The notes: generated by a model not told the origin, from the letters alone. Counted from the first letter of the stretch, positions 24,324 through 33,079 are shown. The stretch is DNA of 64,000 nt from Paenibacillus phytohabitans (GCF_013141775.1 NZ_WHOB01000069.1:186001-250000), one strand, 5' to 3'. Program-made: numbers and translations.

Positions 24324-25199
24324 ATGAGCATAATCAAATATGAAGTGTTCCTCAAAGTGGTTGAACTGGGCAGTCTGACCAAAGCCGCCGAGGTGCTGGG
24401 CTTCACCCAATCTGGTATCAGCCATACGATCAGCAGTCTGGAGAACGAATTCGGCTTCCCGCTGCTGGTACGGAATCGTTCCGGTGTGAAGCTGACGGTG
24501 AACGGGGAGCAGGTGCTTCAGCCGATCCGCGAAATCCTTAACTGGAATGAACAGCTGAAGCAACAGGTGGCCGATATTCACGGTCTGGAGACAGGGACAA
24601 TTACGATTGGGACGTTCACGAGTGTCTCTGTACACTGGCTGCCGGGGATGATCAAACAGTTCCGCAAAGAGTACCCGTATATTGAATTCAAGCTGATGGA
24701 GGGCGGATATCTGGAGATTGAGCAATGGATTGAGGCTGGTGTGGTCGACTGCGGCTTCCTGTCGTTGCCTACCCGGGAGAAGTTCGAGGTCTTTCCGCTG
24801 AAGCAGGACCGGATGCTGGCGATTCTTCCGTTGGACCACCCGCTGAGCAAAGCCCCGTATATGCCGCTGGCCCAGATCGCCTACGAGGATTTCATCATTC
24901 CGAGGCCCGGCTCGGACTATGATGTGCAGCGGGTGCTGGAGAAGGCGGGGATTAAGCCGAACATCAAATTCTCGGCCGGGGATGACTATGCGATTATAGC
25001 TATGGTGGAAAAAGGCCTGGGCATCAGCATCCTCCCGGAGCTGGTCACCCGGTTCCAGAATCATAATGTGGCCATGCTTGAGCTGGAGGAACGGAGTTTC
25101 CGCTCATTGGGAATTGCCGTCAGCTCGATGAAATATGCATCGCCTGCAACAAGCCGGTTCCTGAAGTATGTGCAGACCTGGATGAACGACAACCCTTAA
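24324..25199 (+). CDS. LysR family transcriptional regulator
   Basis: The 291-residue protein has the LysR helix-turn-helix at 1-60 (VFLKVVELGSLTKAAEVLGF, then TQSGISHTISSLENEFGFPL) and a periplasmic-binding-like effector domain (about 85-290). ATG 24324 has GGGGGT 5-6 nt upstream; 24303 lacks one. It likely controls the divergent EamA exporter and perhaps the AEC transporter that follows 67 nt downstream. Effector unknown. Confidence 0.9.
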   Translation: MSIIKYEVFLKVVELGSLTKAAEVLGFTQSGISHTISSLENEFGFPLLVRNRSGVKLTVNGEQVLQPIREILNWNEQLKQQVADIHGLETGTITIGTFTSVSVHWLPGMIKQFRKEYPYIEFKLMEGGYLEIEQWIEAGVVDCGFLSLPTREKFEVFPLKQDRMLAILPLDHPLSKAPYMPLAQIAYEDFIIPRPGSDYDVQRVLEKAGIKPNIKFSAGDDYAIIAMVEKGLGISILPELVTRFQNHNVAMLELEERSFRSLGIAVSSMKYASPATSRFLKYVQTWMNDNP

Positions 25200-25266
25200 C
25201 TTATACGAAGCAGAATGATGGACAGCTGAGGCTGCGTACCATGCTGCAGGGAGGCCGACACGGGAT

Positions 25267-26193
25267 ATGATTATTTTTACCTCAATTCTGCTGAATAACG
25301 TGATTCCCCTGTTTATCGTTATCCTGCTGGGAGCGGTATTATACCGGGTATTCAAGCTGGACATCAAAACCTTGTCCAAGCTCAATTTCTATATGCTTAC
25401 CCCGGCTGTGGTGTTTCAGTTGCTGTACGGGACGGACATTTCGCTGGTGCTGTTCGGACAGATCATTTTATTTTTCTGCATATATATGCTGCTGCAGTAT
25501 GCGGTGCTGGAGATTGTAGTCCGCGCCAGGGGATTGAAGGGCGGAATGCCTGCTGCGCTGCGCAACAGTGTGCTTTTTGCCAATAGTGCGAATTACGGGC
25601 TTCCAATTAACCAGCTGGCCTTCTCCGGTAATCCGCTAACACTTGCCGTACAGGTCGTTATTCTAACCCTGCAATCCTTCCTGCCAAATACTTATGGCAT
25701 TTATAGTGTTAATGCTCACCGGAGCAGTCTGCGGAGGGTCCTCCGTACGATTGCCGGACAACCTGTTATATATGCCATTCCGCTGGCACTGGTCATGCGG
25801 GGACTGGAGATTCCGCTTCCTGGCTTCCTTGCAGCCCCGATTGGCTATGTGGCGAATACGTTTATCGGCCTGGCACTGGTAACGCTGGGTGTGCAGATGG
25901 GTTCAATGAAATGGTCGTTGCCATCCGGGAAAAGGCTTGATCTCACCTTGTCTGTTACCCTCAGACTGCTTGCCGGACCGGCCATTGCTGCGCTGGCATT
26001 ATGGCTGCTTGGGTTGGAGGGACTGGTAGCCAAAGCACTGATTGTCTCCTCCGCTGTGCCTACCTCACTCAGTTCTGTGCTGCTTGCTGTTGAATTTGAT
26101 AATGAACCGGAGTTCTCTTCGCAGGCCGTGTTCTTCTCTACATTACTAAGTACGCTTACGGTAACAGGGGTGATCATGCTGGTGAATATCTAG
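25267..26193 (+). CDS. AEC (auxin efflux carrier) family transporter
   Basis: This is a 308-residue protein with ten hydrophobic segments. The sequence NSVLFANSANYGLPINQLAF near 98-117 is the conserved Asn/Pro-containing crossover of AEC/BASS-like carriers, and TLGVQMGSMKW near 208 the equivalent second-half element. Members move organic anions such as malate or malonate; the substrate here is unknown. It follows the LysR gene on the same strand and could share its regulation. Confidence 0.88.
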   Translation: MIIFTSILLNNVIPLFIVILLGAVLYRVFKLDIKTLSKLNFYMLTPAVVFQLLYGTDISLVLFGQIILFFCIYMLLQYAVLEIVVRARGLKGGMPAALRNSVLFANSANYGLPINQLAFSGNPLTLAVQVVILTLQSFLPNTYGIYSVNAHRSSLRRVLRTIAGQPVIYAIPLALVMRGLEIPLPGFLAAPIGYVANTFIGLALVTLGVQMGSMKWSLPSGKRLDLTLSVTLRLLAGPAIAALALWLLGLEGLVAKALIVSSAVPTSLSSVLLAVEFDNEPEFSSQAVFFSTLLSTLTVTGVIMLVNI

Positions 26194-26337
26194 CCATACG
26201 CGTGGACCAGGGGAGAAGCAGATTGACTGAGACCGCTCTCAATGAGAAAATGTATGCGTGTACAATATTTCCGCAGTGTAATATAGCTGATTGAAGGCGG
26301 CTTGAAATCAGGAAGTATTCTTTGAGGAGGATTCATA

Positions 26338-27498
26338 TTGAAACAGCTACGGATCGGAATGATAGGTTATAAGTTCATGGGCAAAGCCCACAGTAATGCC
26401 TACCGCAGTCTGCCTATGTTCTTCCCACAGGCACTTAAACCGCAAATGTCCGTCATTTGCGGACGGAATGAGGAAGCGCTGCAGGAGGCCGCCGGCCAGC
26501 TGGGCTGGTCGGAAGGTGTGACGGACTGGAAGGAACTGGTCTCCCGCAGCGATATTGACCTAATCGACATCAATGCGCCGAGCAATGCCCATAAGGAGAT
26601 TGCGCTGGCTGCTGCTGCTGCTGGCAAGCATATTTTCTGCGAGAAGCCGCTGGCGCTGAATCTGGCAGATTCGCGAGAAATGCTCCAGGCTGCAGAGGCG
26701 GCCGGTATTGTTCATATGGTTGGCTTCAATTACCGTTTCTCCCCGGCGGTGAGGCTGGCGAAACGCTTGATTGAGAGCGGGCGGCTGGGAAAGATCTATC
26801 ATTTCCGTGCCTGGTTCCTGCAGGACTGGATTCTCGACCCTGAATTCCCGCTGGTCTGGCGTCTGCAGAAGGAGATTGCCGGTTCAGGTTCGCATGGGGA
26901 TCTGGGGGCGCATCTGATTGATCTGGCCCATTTCCTGGTAGGCGATGTGCAGGAGGTCATCGGCATGAGTGAGACGTTCGTCAAGGAACGGCCGCTGGCA
27001 ACGGAGATGACAGGTCTCAGCGCCCGGGCCAGCAAAGATGCACCGCGCGGCGCGGTGACGGTGGATGATGCTACTTTGTTCCTGGCCCGTTTTGCAAACG
27101 GTACATTGGGCAGCTTTGAGGCGACACGGTTCGCGGCCGGGCATCGTTCGACCAATTCTTTTGAGATCAATGGCAGTCTGGGCAGTGTGAAATTCGACTT
27201 CGAGCGGATGAACGAACTGGAGGTCTATCTGACCTCGGATGACGAGGATGTGCAGGGCTTCCGGAGAGTGCTCGCTACCGATCCCGCACATGACTATGCT
27301 GAAGCCTGGTGGCCGCCGGGTCATACCATTGGATTTGAGCACACATTCATTCACGAGATGCTGGAGCTGTCGGATGCGATTGCCGAAGGCCGTCAGCCTG
27401 AGCCCAATTTCCGGGACGGTGTGAAATGCCAGGCTGTACTGGAAGCTGTGGAACGTTCGATTGAAGAGCGGCGCTGGGTTCCGATATCTGAAATGTAG
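26338..27498 (+). CDS. Gfo/Idh/MocA family oxidoreductase
   Basis: The 386-residue NAD(P)-dependent dehydrogenase has an N-terminal Rossmann fold (IGMIGYKFMGKAHSNAYR, about 5-22), the family motif EKPLAL near 101 and a C-terminal alpha/beta domain (about 135-360) with SGSHGDLGAHLIDLAHFLVG. The HxxD-type catalytic His lies in GAHLIDLAHF. TTG is the start, 7 nt after GAGGAGG. It likely oxidises a sugar or polyol. A second family member and an isomerase lie at 28.5-30.5 kb, so the enzymes probably belong to one carbohydrate pathway controlled by the AraC regulator between them. Confidence 0.9.
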   Translation: MKQLRIGMIGYKFMGKAHSNAYRSLPMFFPQALKPQMSVICGRNEEALQEAAGQLGWSEGVTDWKELVSRSDIDLIDINAPSNAHKEIALAAAAAGKHIFCEKPLALNLADSREMLQAAEAAGIVHMVGFNYRFSPAVRLAKRLIESGRLGKIYHFRAWFLQDWILDPEFPLVWRLQKEIAGSGSHGDLGAHLIDLAHFLVGDVQEVIGMSETFVKERPLATEMTGLSARASKDAPRGAVTVDDATLFLARFANGTLGSFEATRFAAGHRSTNSFEINGSLGSVKFDFERMNELEVYLTSDDEDVQGFRRVLATDPAHDYAEAWWPPGHTIGFEHTFIHEMLELSDAIAEGRQPEPNFRDGVKCQAVLEAVERSIEERRWVPISEM

Positions 27499-27513
27499 AT
27501 ACTAGATGTAAAA

Positions 27514-27551
27514 AACAAACACCGCACATTAATGGATGTGCGGTGTTTGTT
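27514..27551. terminator. Bidirectional terminator, 16-bp perfect stem
   Basis: AACAAACACCGCACAT pairs perfectly with ATGTGCGGTGTTTGTT around a six-base loop. It lies between two convergent genes with A-rich and T-rich flanks on the respective sides. Confidence 0.9.
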
Positions 27552-27555
27552 ATGG

Positions 27556-28443
27556 TTATTTACGAACCATAGAAGGTGTCAGGCCTTTGTACTGCTTATA
27601 GAGCTTCGTGAAATAATTGGGATTGTCACAGCCGACTCTGCCGGAAATCTCTGTAATGCTGAAGCCGGTCTCCCGCAGCAGCCGCTCGGCTTCATCCATC
27701 CGGCACAGGTTCACATAGTCGATGAAGGTGCGTCCGGTCAGCTTCTTGAAGGTTTTGCAGAAATGAAAAGCGTTCAGATTAACGAAGCGGGCAGCGCTCT
27801 CGACCGACATTTTCTGATCAACATGTGTTTCCAGGTATTCCAGCAGCGGCTTGAAGCGTTCACGATTGATAGAATGACGTTCGCTCTGCTGGGCGGGGAA
27901 GGTACGGGACAGGTGTGTGAAGAATAAGTGGAGCTGGTTCTTCACCACGAGCTGAAAAGCCGGTTGTTTAGCCTGCACCTCCTCAATAATCCGCTCAAGC
28001 AAGGGATAATACGAGGCGCATTCCGGATTATGCACCACCGGCATGACCGGAAACTGATACTGATTGCTAAGATAAGGGGCCACAAATTGCTCATGCTGGG
28101 AATCCTGATTCCGGTCCTTGAACAATGAGGCATGAAAAACAATCGAGACATAAGATACATCTCCGCTATACAAGCTATAGCCGACATGCAGCCCGCCGGA
28201 AGGTACCACGATCACGTCACCGGGTCCGGCTTCATAAGGTTTGCTGTCCACATGAAAGATCGCCCGGCCTTCACGCATCACAATAATTTCGAAATGCTCA
28301 TGCCAGTGCAGGAACAGGATGTTCTGCTCGGGCTTGGCGCCCTGGCACTGGTTGAAGAATAAGCGGAATGGATAGATCTTCTCCTCGAGCGCAGGATATT
28401 CCTTCAGTTCCTTCGGATAAGTCAAGATGGCTTCAACTCCCAC
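27556..28443 (-). CDS. AraC family transcriptional regulator
   Basis: The 295-residue regulator has a cupin sensor domain (about 40-130: FLHWHEHFEIIVMREGRA, then AGPGDVIVVPSGGLHVG) and a C-terminal double helix-turn-helix (about 195-293: SVESAARFVNLNAFHFCKTF, then FSITEISGRVGCDNPNYFTK). Start choice is uncertain: GTG 28443 gives the longest frame, TTG 28425 has GGGAG about 10 nt upstream. It is divergent from the isomerase gene with about 105 bp between them, so it probably activates the isomerase-dehydrogenase operon in response to a sugar. Confidence 0.9.
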   Translation of the reverse strand: MGVEAILTYPKELKEYPALEEKIYPFRLFFNQCQGAKPEQNILFLHWHEHFEIIVMREGRAIFHVDSKPYEAGPGDVIVVPSGGLHVGYSLYSGDVSYVSIVFHASLFKDRNQDSQHEQFVAPYLSNQYQFPVMPVVHNPECASYYPLLERIIEEVQAKQPAFQLVVKNQLHLFFTHLSRTFPAQQSERHSINRERFKPLLEYLETHVDQKMSVESAARFVNLNAFHFCKTFKKLTGRTFIDYVNLCRMDEAERLLRETGFSITEISGRVGCDNPNYFTKLYKQYKGLTPSMVRK

Positions 28444-28549
28444 AAGATTCAGCTAGTTTAACACAAGATAAGAAGAGATTTTGCCCGAAATGAAGGATAT
28501 ACTTGGGTTGTTGAACTAACTATAAACCAATATTGGAGTGGTATACAAG

Positions 28550-29437
28550 ATGCAGGATACAATGAGAATCGGGACACTGGTGGGAGGCGGAGACGCACTA
28601 AGAGTGATTCCGCAAATTATAGGTCACGGGTTCGAATCCTTCAGCCTGACCTTCTGGCAGACAACCGGAAACACGGATCTGACAGAAACTGCTGCACGGG
28701 TGCGTGAACTGGCTGCGGAGCATGATTTCGTAATCTCTTCCGTAGGGATATTCGGGAATCCGCTTACAGGCACTGGGGATAACTCGGATGCGCTGGGCAG
28801 CTGGGAACGGCTGATCGACCACGCCCATTTGTTTGGAACCGATATGGTCTCCGGCTTCACCGGACGACTTCCAGGGGTTTCGATTGACGAGTCCATTCCG
28901 AAATTCGCAGAGGTGTTTGGTGAGTTGTCCAAAAGAGCCGCGGACCGTGGCGTCAGAATCGCCTTTGAGAACTGTTCTATGGACGGCAACTGGCAATCCG
29001 GGGACTGGAATATCGCCCATAACCCTATAGCATGGGAGAAGATGTTCAATGCGGTGAATGCCGATAACCTGGGTCTGGAATGGGAGCCCTGCCACCAGAT
29101 GGTGCAGCTGATTGATCCGATTCCGCAGCTGCGCAAATGGACGGACAAAATTTTCCACGTGCACGGTAAAGACGCAACGATTGCCTGGGATATTATCAAG
29201 GAATACGGAATTCACGGACCTAAACCGTATGTGTGGCACCGGACACCGGGCTTCGGGGATACGAATTGGACCGATGTAATCTCGGTACTGCGGCAGGCCG
29301 GGTACACAGGAACGATTGATATCGAAGGCTGGCATGATCCCGTTTACCGTGACGATCTGGAAATGACCGGCCAGGTTCATGCACTCCATTATTTGAAAAA
29401 TTGCCGGGGCGGCAGCTTCGTGCCAAATCCGGTCTAA
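28550..29437 (+). CDS. Sugar phosphate isomerase/epimerase family TIM-barrel protein
   Basis: The 295-residue protein of the xylose isomerase-like superfamily has metal-binding acidic and His residues spread over the barrel: IAFENCS near 147, EWEPCHQ near 185, HVHGKDA near 208 and IDIEGWHDP near 266. Such proteins act as isomerases, epimerases or dehydratases of sugars and inositols (IolE/IolI type). ATG 28550 has TGGAGTGG 8 nt upstream. It is followed after 21 nt by a Gfo/Idh/MocA dehydrogenase, an arrangement typical of inositol or keto-sugar catabolism. No transporter is adjacent. Confidence 0.88.
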   Translation: MQDTMRIGTLVGGGDALRVIPQIIGHGFESFSLTFWQTTGNTDLTETAARVRELAAEHDFVISSVGIFGNPLTGTGDNSDALGSWERLIDHAHLFGTDMVSGFTGRLPGVSIDESIPKFAEVFGELSKRAADRGVRIAFENCSMDGNWQSGDWNIAHNPIAWEKMFNAVNADNLGLEWEPCHQMVQLIDPIPQLRKWTDKIFHVHGKDATIAWDIIKEYGIHGPKPYVWHRTPGFGDTNWTDVISVLRQAGYTGTIDIEGWHDPVYRDDLEMTGQVHALHYLKNCRGGSFVPNPV

Positions 29438-29458
29438 TCCAGAAAGCGGGGAACACCT

Positions 29459-30523
29459 ATGACAGCAGAGTATCGAGTAGTTGTTGCGGGCTGTGGAGCC
29501 ATGGCTAATGAATGGATCAGCTATGCGCTGAAGCATGCTGATATTGAAATCGTCGGACTCGTAGATATCCGGGTGGAATCCGCGCAGGCCATGGCAGAGA
29601 AGCATGGACTCACCTGCCCGGTATTTACAGATATATCACAGGCAATAGAAGCTACAGCGGCCAATCTGGTGTTCGATATCACCGTGCCGTCCAGCCATTT
29701 CAGTATTGCCAGTAAGGCACTGGAAGCCGGATGTCATGTCTTCACCGAGAAGCCGCTGGCGGAAACGATGGAGCAATGTAATGAAATCGTTAACATGGCC
29801 GGACGCACAGGGCTGAGCCATGCCGTAATGCAGAACCGCAGATATGATCCGCATATCCGCTCTTTGCGCGGGCTAATCACCGAGGGAGCCATAGGGCGGA
29901 CGGGTTCCATAAGCGCAAGCTTCTTTCTGGCTCCGCATTTCGGCGGATTCCGGGAAGCGATGGACAGCCCGCTGCTGCTGGACATGGCCATCCATACCTT
30001 CGATCAGGCGCGCTTTATCAGCGGCGCCGATCCTGTAAGTGTGTACTGCCAGGAATTCAACCCTCCAGGATCGTGGTATGAAGGGAATGCGGCAGCTATC
30101 TGTATATTCGAAATGTCAGACGGCTCCGTATTCTGTTATCAGGGCTCGTGGTGTGCGGAAGGTGCGCCTACGTCCTGGGAAGCCTCATGGCGGGTTCAGG
30201 GGGAACGGGGGGCAGCGATCTGGGATGGCCGGGATATGCCGTATGCCGAGATTATCGGTGGCGGTGAAACCTCCGGACAGTTCCTCAATGAATATGAGCG
30301 GGTAGAAGGGCCGGCTGTGCAGATGGAGGAGACCTTCCATCAGGGCTGTCTTGAAGAGATGTTCCGCTCACTTGCGGAGCAGCGTCCCGCCGAGACCGAC
30401 TGCCGTGATAACCGCTACAGTATGGCGATGGTGCTTGGCGCTTTGGAGAGTGCGCGGACCGGCAGCAAGCTGGACATTGCGGAATTCATCCGGAAGGCCG
30501 AGCCGAATGTGCCGGATAAATAA
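29459..30523 (+). CDS. Gfo/Idh/MocA family oxidoreductase
   Basis: This is a 354-residue NAD(P)-dependent dehydrogenase. The Rossmann motif VVVAGCGAMANEW is at 7-19, the EKPLAET motif near 98, and LLDMAIHTFDQARFISG near 178 contains the catalytic His. It shares only the family fold with the product of 26338-27498. It forms an operon with the isomerase gene 21 nt upstream. Likely substrates are inositols, amino sugars or other cyclic polyols; nothing in the sequence decides between them. Confidence 0.9.
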   Translation: MTAEYRVVVAGCGAMANEWISYALKHADIEIVGLVDIRVESAQAMAEKHGLTCPVFTDISQAIEATAANLVFDITVPSSHFSIASKALEAGCHVFTEKPLAETMEQCNEIVNMAGRTGLSHAVMQNRRYDPHIRSLRGLITEGAIGRTGSISASFFLAPHFGGFREAMDSPLLLDMAIHTFDQARFISGADPVSVYCQEFNPPGSWYEGNAAAICIFEMSDGSVFCYQGSWCAEGAPTSWEASWRVQGERGAAIWDGRDMPYAEIIGGGETSGQFLNEYERVEGPAVQMEETFHQGCLEEMFRSLAEQRPAETDCRDNRYSMAMVLGALESARTGSKLDIAEFIRKAEPNVPDK

Positions 30524-30542
30524 AATGAACGGAAGAGGGGAG

Positions 30543-30570
30543 GAGCAGCCAACCGGCGGCTCTTTTCTTT
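30543..30570 (+). terminator. Terminator after the isomerase-dehydrogenase operon
   Basis: GAGCAGCC-AACC-GGCGGCTC (one mismatch) is followed by TTTTCTTTT. Confidence 0.7.
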
Positions 30571-30789
30571 TGTGATAGATAAGGAAATCGGCGATGATCT
30601 GGGAAACATGTACTTCAGGTTACTGGTAGTGCTGGAGCAGGGGGGAGTAGTGTGGCGCGGACTGAGATTCCGTTATGCAAAAAAAGTCACATAAATCCAT
30701 ATAAATCTGACAAAGATGTATTCCGGCTACCTCCAATTGGGATTACAATGAATACCAGGGTAGTGGATGCTAATCAAGGAGTGATCCGG

Positions 30790-31341
30790 TTGAATGAACC
30801 ATTAAGAGTAGTGATTGGAAGCGGCAGAAGTCCGCATAACAAGGGATGGATGCATACGGAAGAGTCAGAGTTGAATCTGCTGCGGAACGAAGACTGGTCG
30901 CGCAAATTCAGCGCTGATTCCTTGAAGGCTATTCTTGCCGAACATGTCTGGGAGCATCTGACCTATGAGGAAGGTGTGCAGGCAGCAAGTAACTGCTATA
31001 CCTATCTGGCTCCAGGTGGATACATCCGCTGTGCTGTTCCGGACGGGTTCTTCCCCAATGAAGCTTATCAGAATATTGTGCAGATCGGCGGGCCGGGACC
31101 CCTTGATCATCCGGCTGCCTCCCACCGGATCGTACATACTTATATTACTCTGCAGAAGATGTTCACTGCCGCAGGGTATCAGGTTAAACTGCTGGAGTAC
31201 TGTGATGAATCCGGCCAATTTCATGAATTTCCCTGGGATGAGCGCAGCGGTTTCATCTACCGGTCGAAGCGTTTTGATCACCGAAATGCGGAGGGGAAGT
31301 TAGGTTTTGTTTCAATAATTGCAGATGCAGTTAAAGTGTGA
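30790..31341 (+). CDS. SAM-dependent methyltransferase-like protein
   Basis: This is a protein of about 183 residues resembling small class I methyltransferases. RVVIGSGRSPHNKGWMHTEE stands in the motif I region, ILAEHVWEHLTYEEG is the motif typical of Methyltransf_11 relatives (the EHxxEH stretch) and YLAPGGYIRCAVPDG is the post-II strand. The glycine-rich SAM loop is shorter than usual. TTG 30790 has AAGGAG 8 nt upstream. GTG 30652 and ATG 30748 would add 46 or 14 residues, and that extension is AT-rich and does not look coding. Single gene; substrate unknown, possibly glycan modification. Confidence 0.7.
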   Translation: MNEPLRVVIGSGRSPHNKGWMHTEESELNLLRNEDWSRKFSADSLKAILAEHVWEHLTYEEGVQAASNCYTYLAPGGYIRCAVPDGFFPNEAYQNIVQIGGPGPLDHPAASHRIVHTYITLQKMFTAAGYQVKLLEYCDESGQFHEFPWDERSGFIYRSKRFDHRNAEGKLGFVSIIADAVKV

Positions 31342-31434
31342 GACTTGTATTCAAAAGTAACAAATAGACTGATCCGGTGCAGAGGAGTCTGCGTATGGAT
31401 CAGCCTATTTGGCGTTCATAATAACTAATGACGG

Positions 31435-31641
31435 TCAGAACCCTTTATACTGCGGCTCTTCTTTCTCGATTTCCGCTACGCGGCCCTCAACCTGCTGAAC
31501 GATCTGCTGGGTTTGCTCGGCTGCATTGGTGAACAGGGTCTTGGCTTCCTCGTTCTGGGTTTCCATGGCGAACTGCTCAAGACTGGCTTGAGCGCTCTTC
31601 AGCGAAGCTACGCAGGTTTTGACCTGTGATGCAACAGTCAT
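31435..31641 (-). CDS. DUF1657 spore-associated protein
   Basis: The 68-residue helical protein matches DUF1657: VKTCVASLKSAQASLEQF, ETQNEEAKTLFTNAAEQ. Members occur in spores and in the spoVA-2mob operon of Bacilli alongside DUF421 (YetF-like) proteins (established knowledge). GGAGGTAA precedes the ATG by 7 nt. A sigma-G-like promoter lies upstream at 31689-31717, and a DUF421 gene is divergent just beyond. It probably has a structural or membrane-associated role in the forespore; exact function unknown. Confidence 0.88.
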   Translation of the reverse strand: MTVASQVKTCVASLKSAQASLEQFAMETQNEEAKTLFTNAAEQTQQIVQQVEGRVAEIEKEEPQYKGF

Positions 31642-31688
31642 GGGATCATTACCTCCTAGGGTCTGGTTTGGAACAGAATCTCACGGTG

Positions 31689-31717
31689 TAGTATCCGCAT
31701 CCGGTAGCAGGACATAC
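31689..31717 (-). promoter_or_regulatory. Sigma-G-like promoter of the DUF1657 gene
   Basis: On the minus strand GTATG (31717-31713) matches the -35 GHATR. After 17 nt, GATACTA (31695-31689) matches the -10 CATWHTA except for its first base. The transcript would start about 10 nt downstream, some 40 nt before the DUF1657 start. Confidence 0.5.
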
Positions 31718-31862
31718 AGGTAACAAATCCCATTTAGCAGATGGTCTGTGCGTCCGTTTGGCAGCAGGAATTTATTCTCTTGGTTATTTTCCGCCTGTTT
31801 TGACAAATAATGAAGCTGAAGCAACATATGCGGATAATGAATAAGTTACAGGGGGTTTACGA

Positions 31863-32723
31863 ATGCCGGAAGCACTGGAAGTCGTAGTGAGAACCATTTC
31901 TGCGGTAATCATGCTGTTTTTGCTAACCAAGCTGCTGGGAAAGCGGCAGGTTTCGCAGCTGTCTTTTTTCGAATATATTACGGGAATTACAATAGGGAAC
32001 CTGGCGGCGTACGTCTCGCTGGATACAGACAAGACCTGGCATCTGGGCCTGATCGCTTTGGTCGTCTGGGGGGCATTCTCGCTGGGGATTGAATTCCTGC
32101 AAATCAAGAGCAAAAAGGCCAGGGATTTCATTGATTTCAAGTCTACCGTGCTGATTCAGGACGGCAAGATTCTGGAGAACAATATGAAGAAGGAGAAGCT
32201 GACCACAGATGAATTGCTGGAGGAGCTGCGCAAGAAGGATGTCTTCAAAGTGGCTGATGTTGAATTTGCCATTATGGAGTCGGACGGTGCGATCAATGTG
32301 CTGCTCACCCGTGAGAATCAGCCGCTTACACCCAAGCATCTTGGGATTAAGGTTGCTCCAGAGAGAGAGACTCAGGCTGTGATTATGGACGGCGAAATTA
32401 TGGATGAACCGCTCGATACCCTGAATCTGTCGCGCGGCTGGCTGGAGGGGGAACTTGGTAAGCTCGATCTGAGCGTGGAGAATGTATTCCTGGGCCAGGT
32501 AGACTCTTACGGCGAGCTTACCGTAGATCTGTACACGGATAATGTGGAGGTTCAGCAGCCGCAGGACAAGCCCCAGCTGTATGCGCTGCTGAAGAAATGC
32601 GAAGCCGATCTGGAGTTGTTCAGCTTGTCTACGAAGCATAAAGAAGCCAAGCAGATGTACGAAAATTGCTCAGAACAGCTGCAGACCCTGCTGAAGAAAC
32701 TGAAGCCTTTTATCCAAAATTGA
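31863..32723 (+). CDS. DUF421 (YetF-like) membrane protein with DUF1657-like C-terminus
   Basis: The 286-residue protein has three N-terminal membrane segments (about 5-80) and the DUF421 core: LTKLLGKRQVSQLSFFEYIT, GITIGNLAA, and the cytoplasmic beta domain ending at about 225. The last about 50 residues (ALLKKCEADLELF, then KEAKQMYENCSEQ) align with the DUF1657 protein encoded divergently next door. YetF-like proteins with DUF1657 are part of spore operons such as spoVA-2mob. GGGGG lies just before the ATG. A CCCCAC/GTGGGG hairpin terminates it. Confidence 0.88.
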   Translation: MPEALEVVVRTISAVIMLFLLTKLLGKRQVSQLSFFEYITGITIGNLAAYVSLDTDKTWHLGLIALVVWGAFSLGIEFLQIKSKKARDFIDFKSTVLIQDGKILENNMKKEKLTTDELLEELRKKDVFKVADVEFAIMESDGAINVLLTRENQPLTPKHLGIKVAPERETQAVIMDGEIMDEPLDTLNLSRGWLEGELGKLDLSVENVFLGQVDSYGELTVDLYTDNVEVQQPQDKPQLYALLKKCEADLELFSLSTKHKEAKQMYENCSEQLQTLLKKLKPFIQN

Positions 32724-32746
32724 CATCAAATAGTGATTAAAGCTAA

Positions 32747-32771
32747 GACCCCACTTAGTGGGGTTATTTCG
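32747..32771 (+). terminator. Short CCCCAC/GTGGGG terminator
   Basis: ACCCCAC-TTA-GTGGGGT followed by TATTTCG; near-identical to the hairpins at 33-57 and 36226-36252. Confidence 0.65.
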
Positions 32772-32903
32772 TATGCACATCTCTGTGAATCTAGAAGAGT
32801 CCGGCAGAAAATTCATAGAAAATTCTATAATTCAAAGAAATACAATAAAATGGTTCTGAAACCTCTGTACAATTACAAATATTTACTTATAGTGGAGATT
32901 AGA

Positions 32904-32936
32904 TTGGCTGCTGCGAAAAAGAACACAAAGCAGTGA
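32904..32936 (+). CDS. Possible 10-codon micro-ORF (MAAAKKNTKQ)
   Basis: TTG start with GTGGAG about 7 nt upstream, ending at TGA. It lies in the leader region of the pectate lyase gene. Translation is possible on ribosome-binding-site grounds only. Confidence 0.2.
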   Translation: MAAAKKNTKQ

Positions 32937-32966
32937 TCTGCATAGTCGGACAAAAGGAGGAACGCC

Positions 32967-32990
32967 ATGGCGTATAGCTGCTGCACTTAG
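32967..32990 (+). CDS. Possible 7-codon leader peptide (MAYSCCT)
   Basis: The ATG is preceded at 6 nt by a perfect AAAGGAGG, stronger than most sites in the window, and the frame closes with TAG after seven codons including two adjacent Cys. It lies 90 nt before the pectate lyase start. It could be a leader peptide; no attenuator stem is obvious. Confidence 0.3.
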   Translation: MAYSCCT

Positions 32991-33079
32991 ACATACAAGT
33001 TTTCGTTGGAATTGCAACCGTAATGCAAACGCTGCAAATGGTTATTAAATAAACCAACACTTTGGAGGTTAATGTTAAC

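Noticed and set aside
28598..29605. 335-codon minus-strand frame across the isomerase gene
   Set aside because: Overlaps two confident genes on the other strand and has no domain pattern.
32733..32936. 67-codon frame after the DUF421 gene
   Set aside because: Begins inside a terminator, has no ribosome binding site and no protein-like composition.
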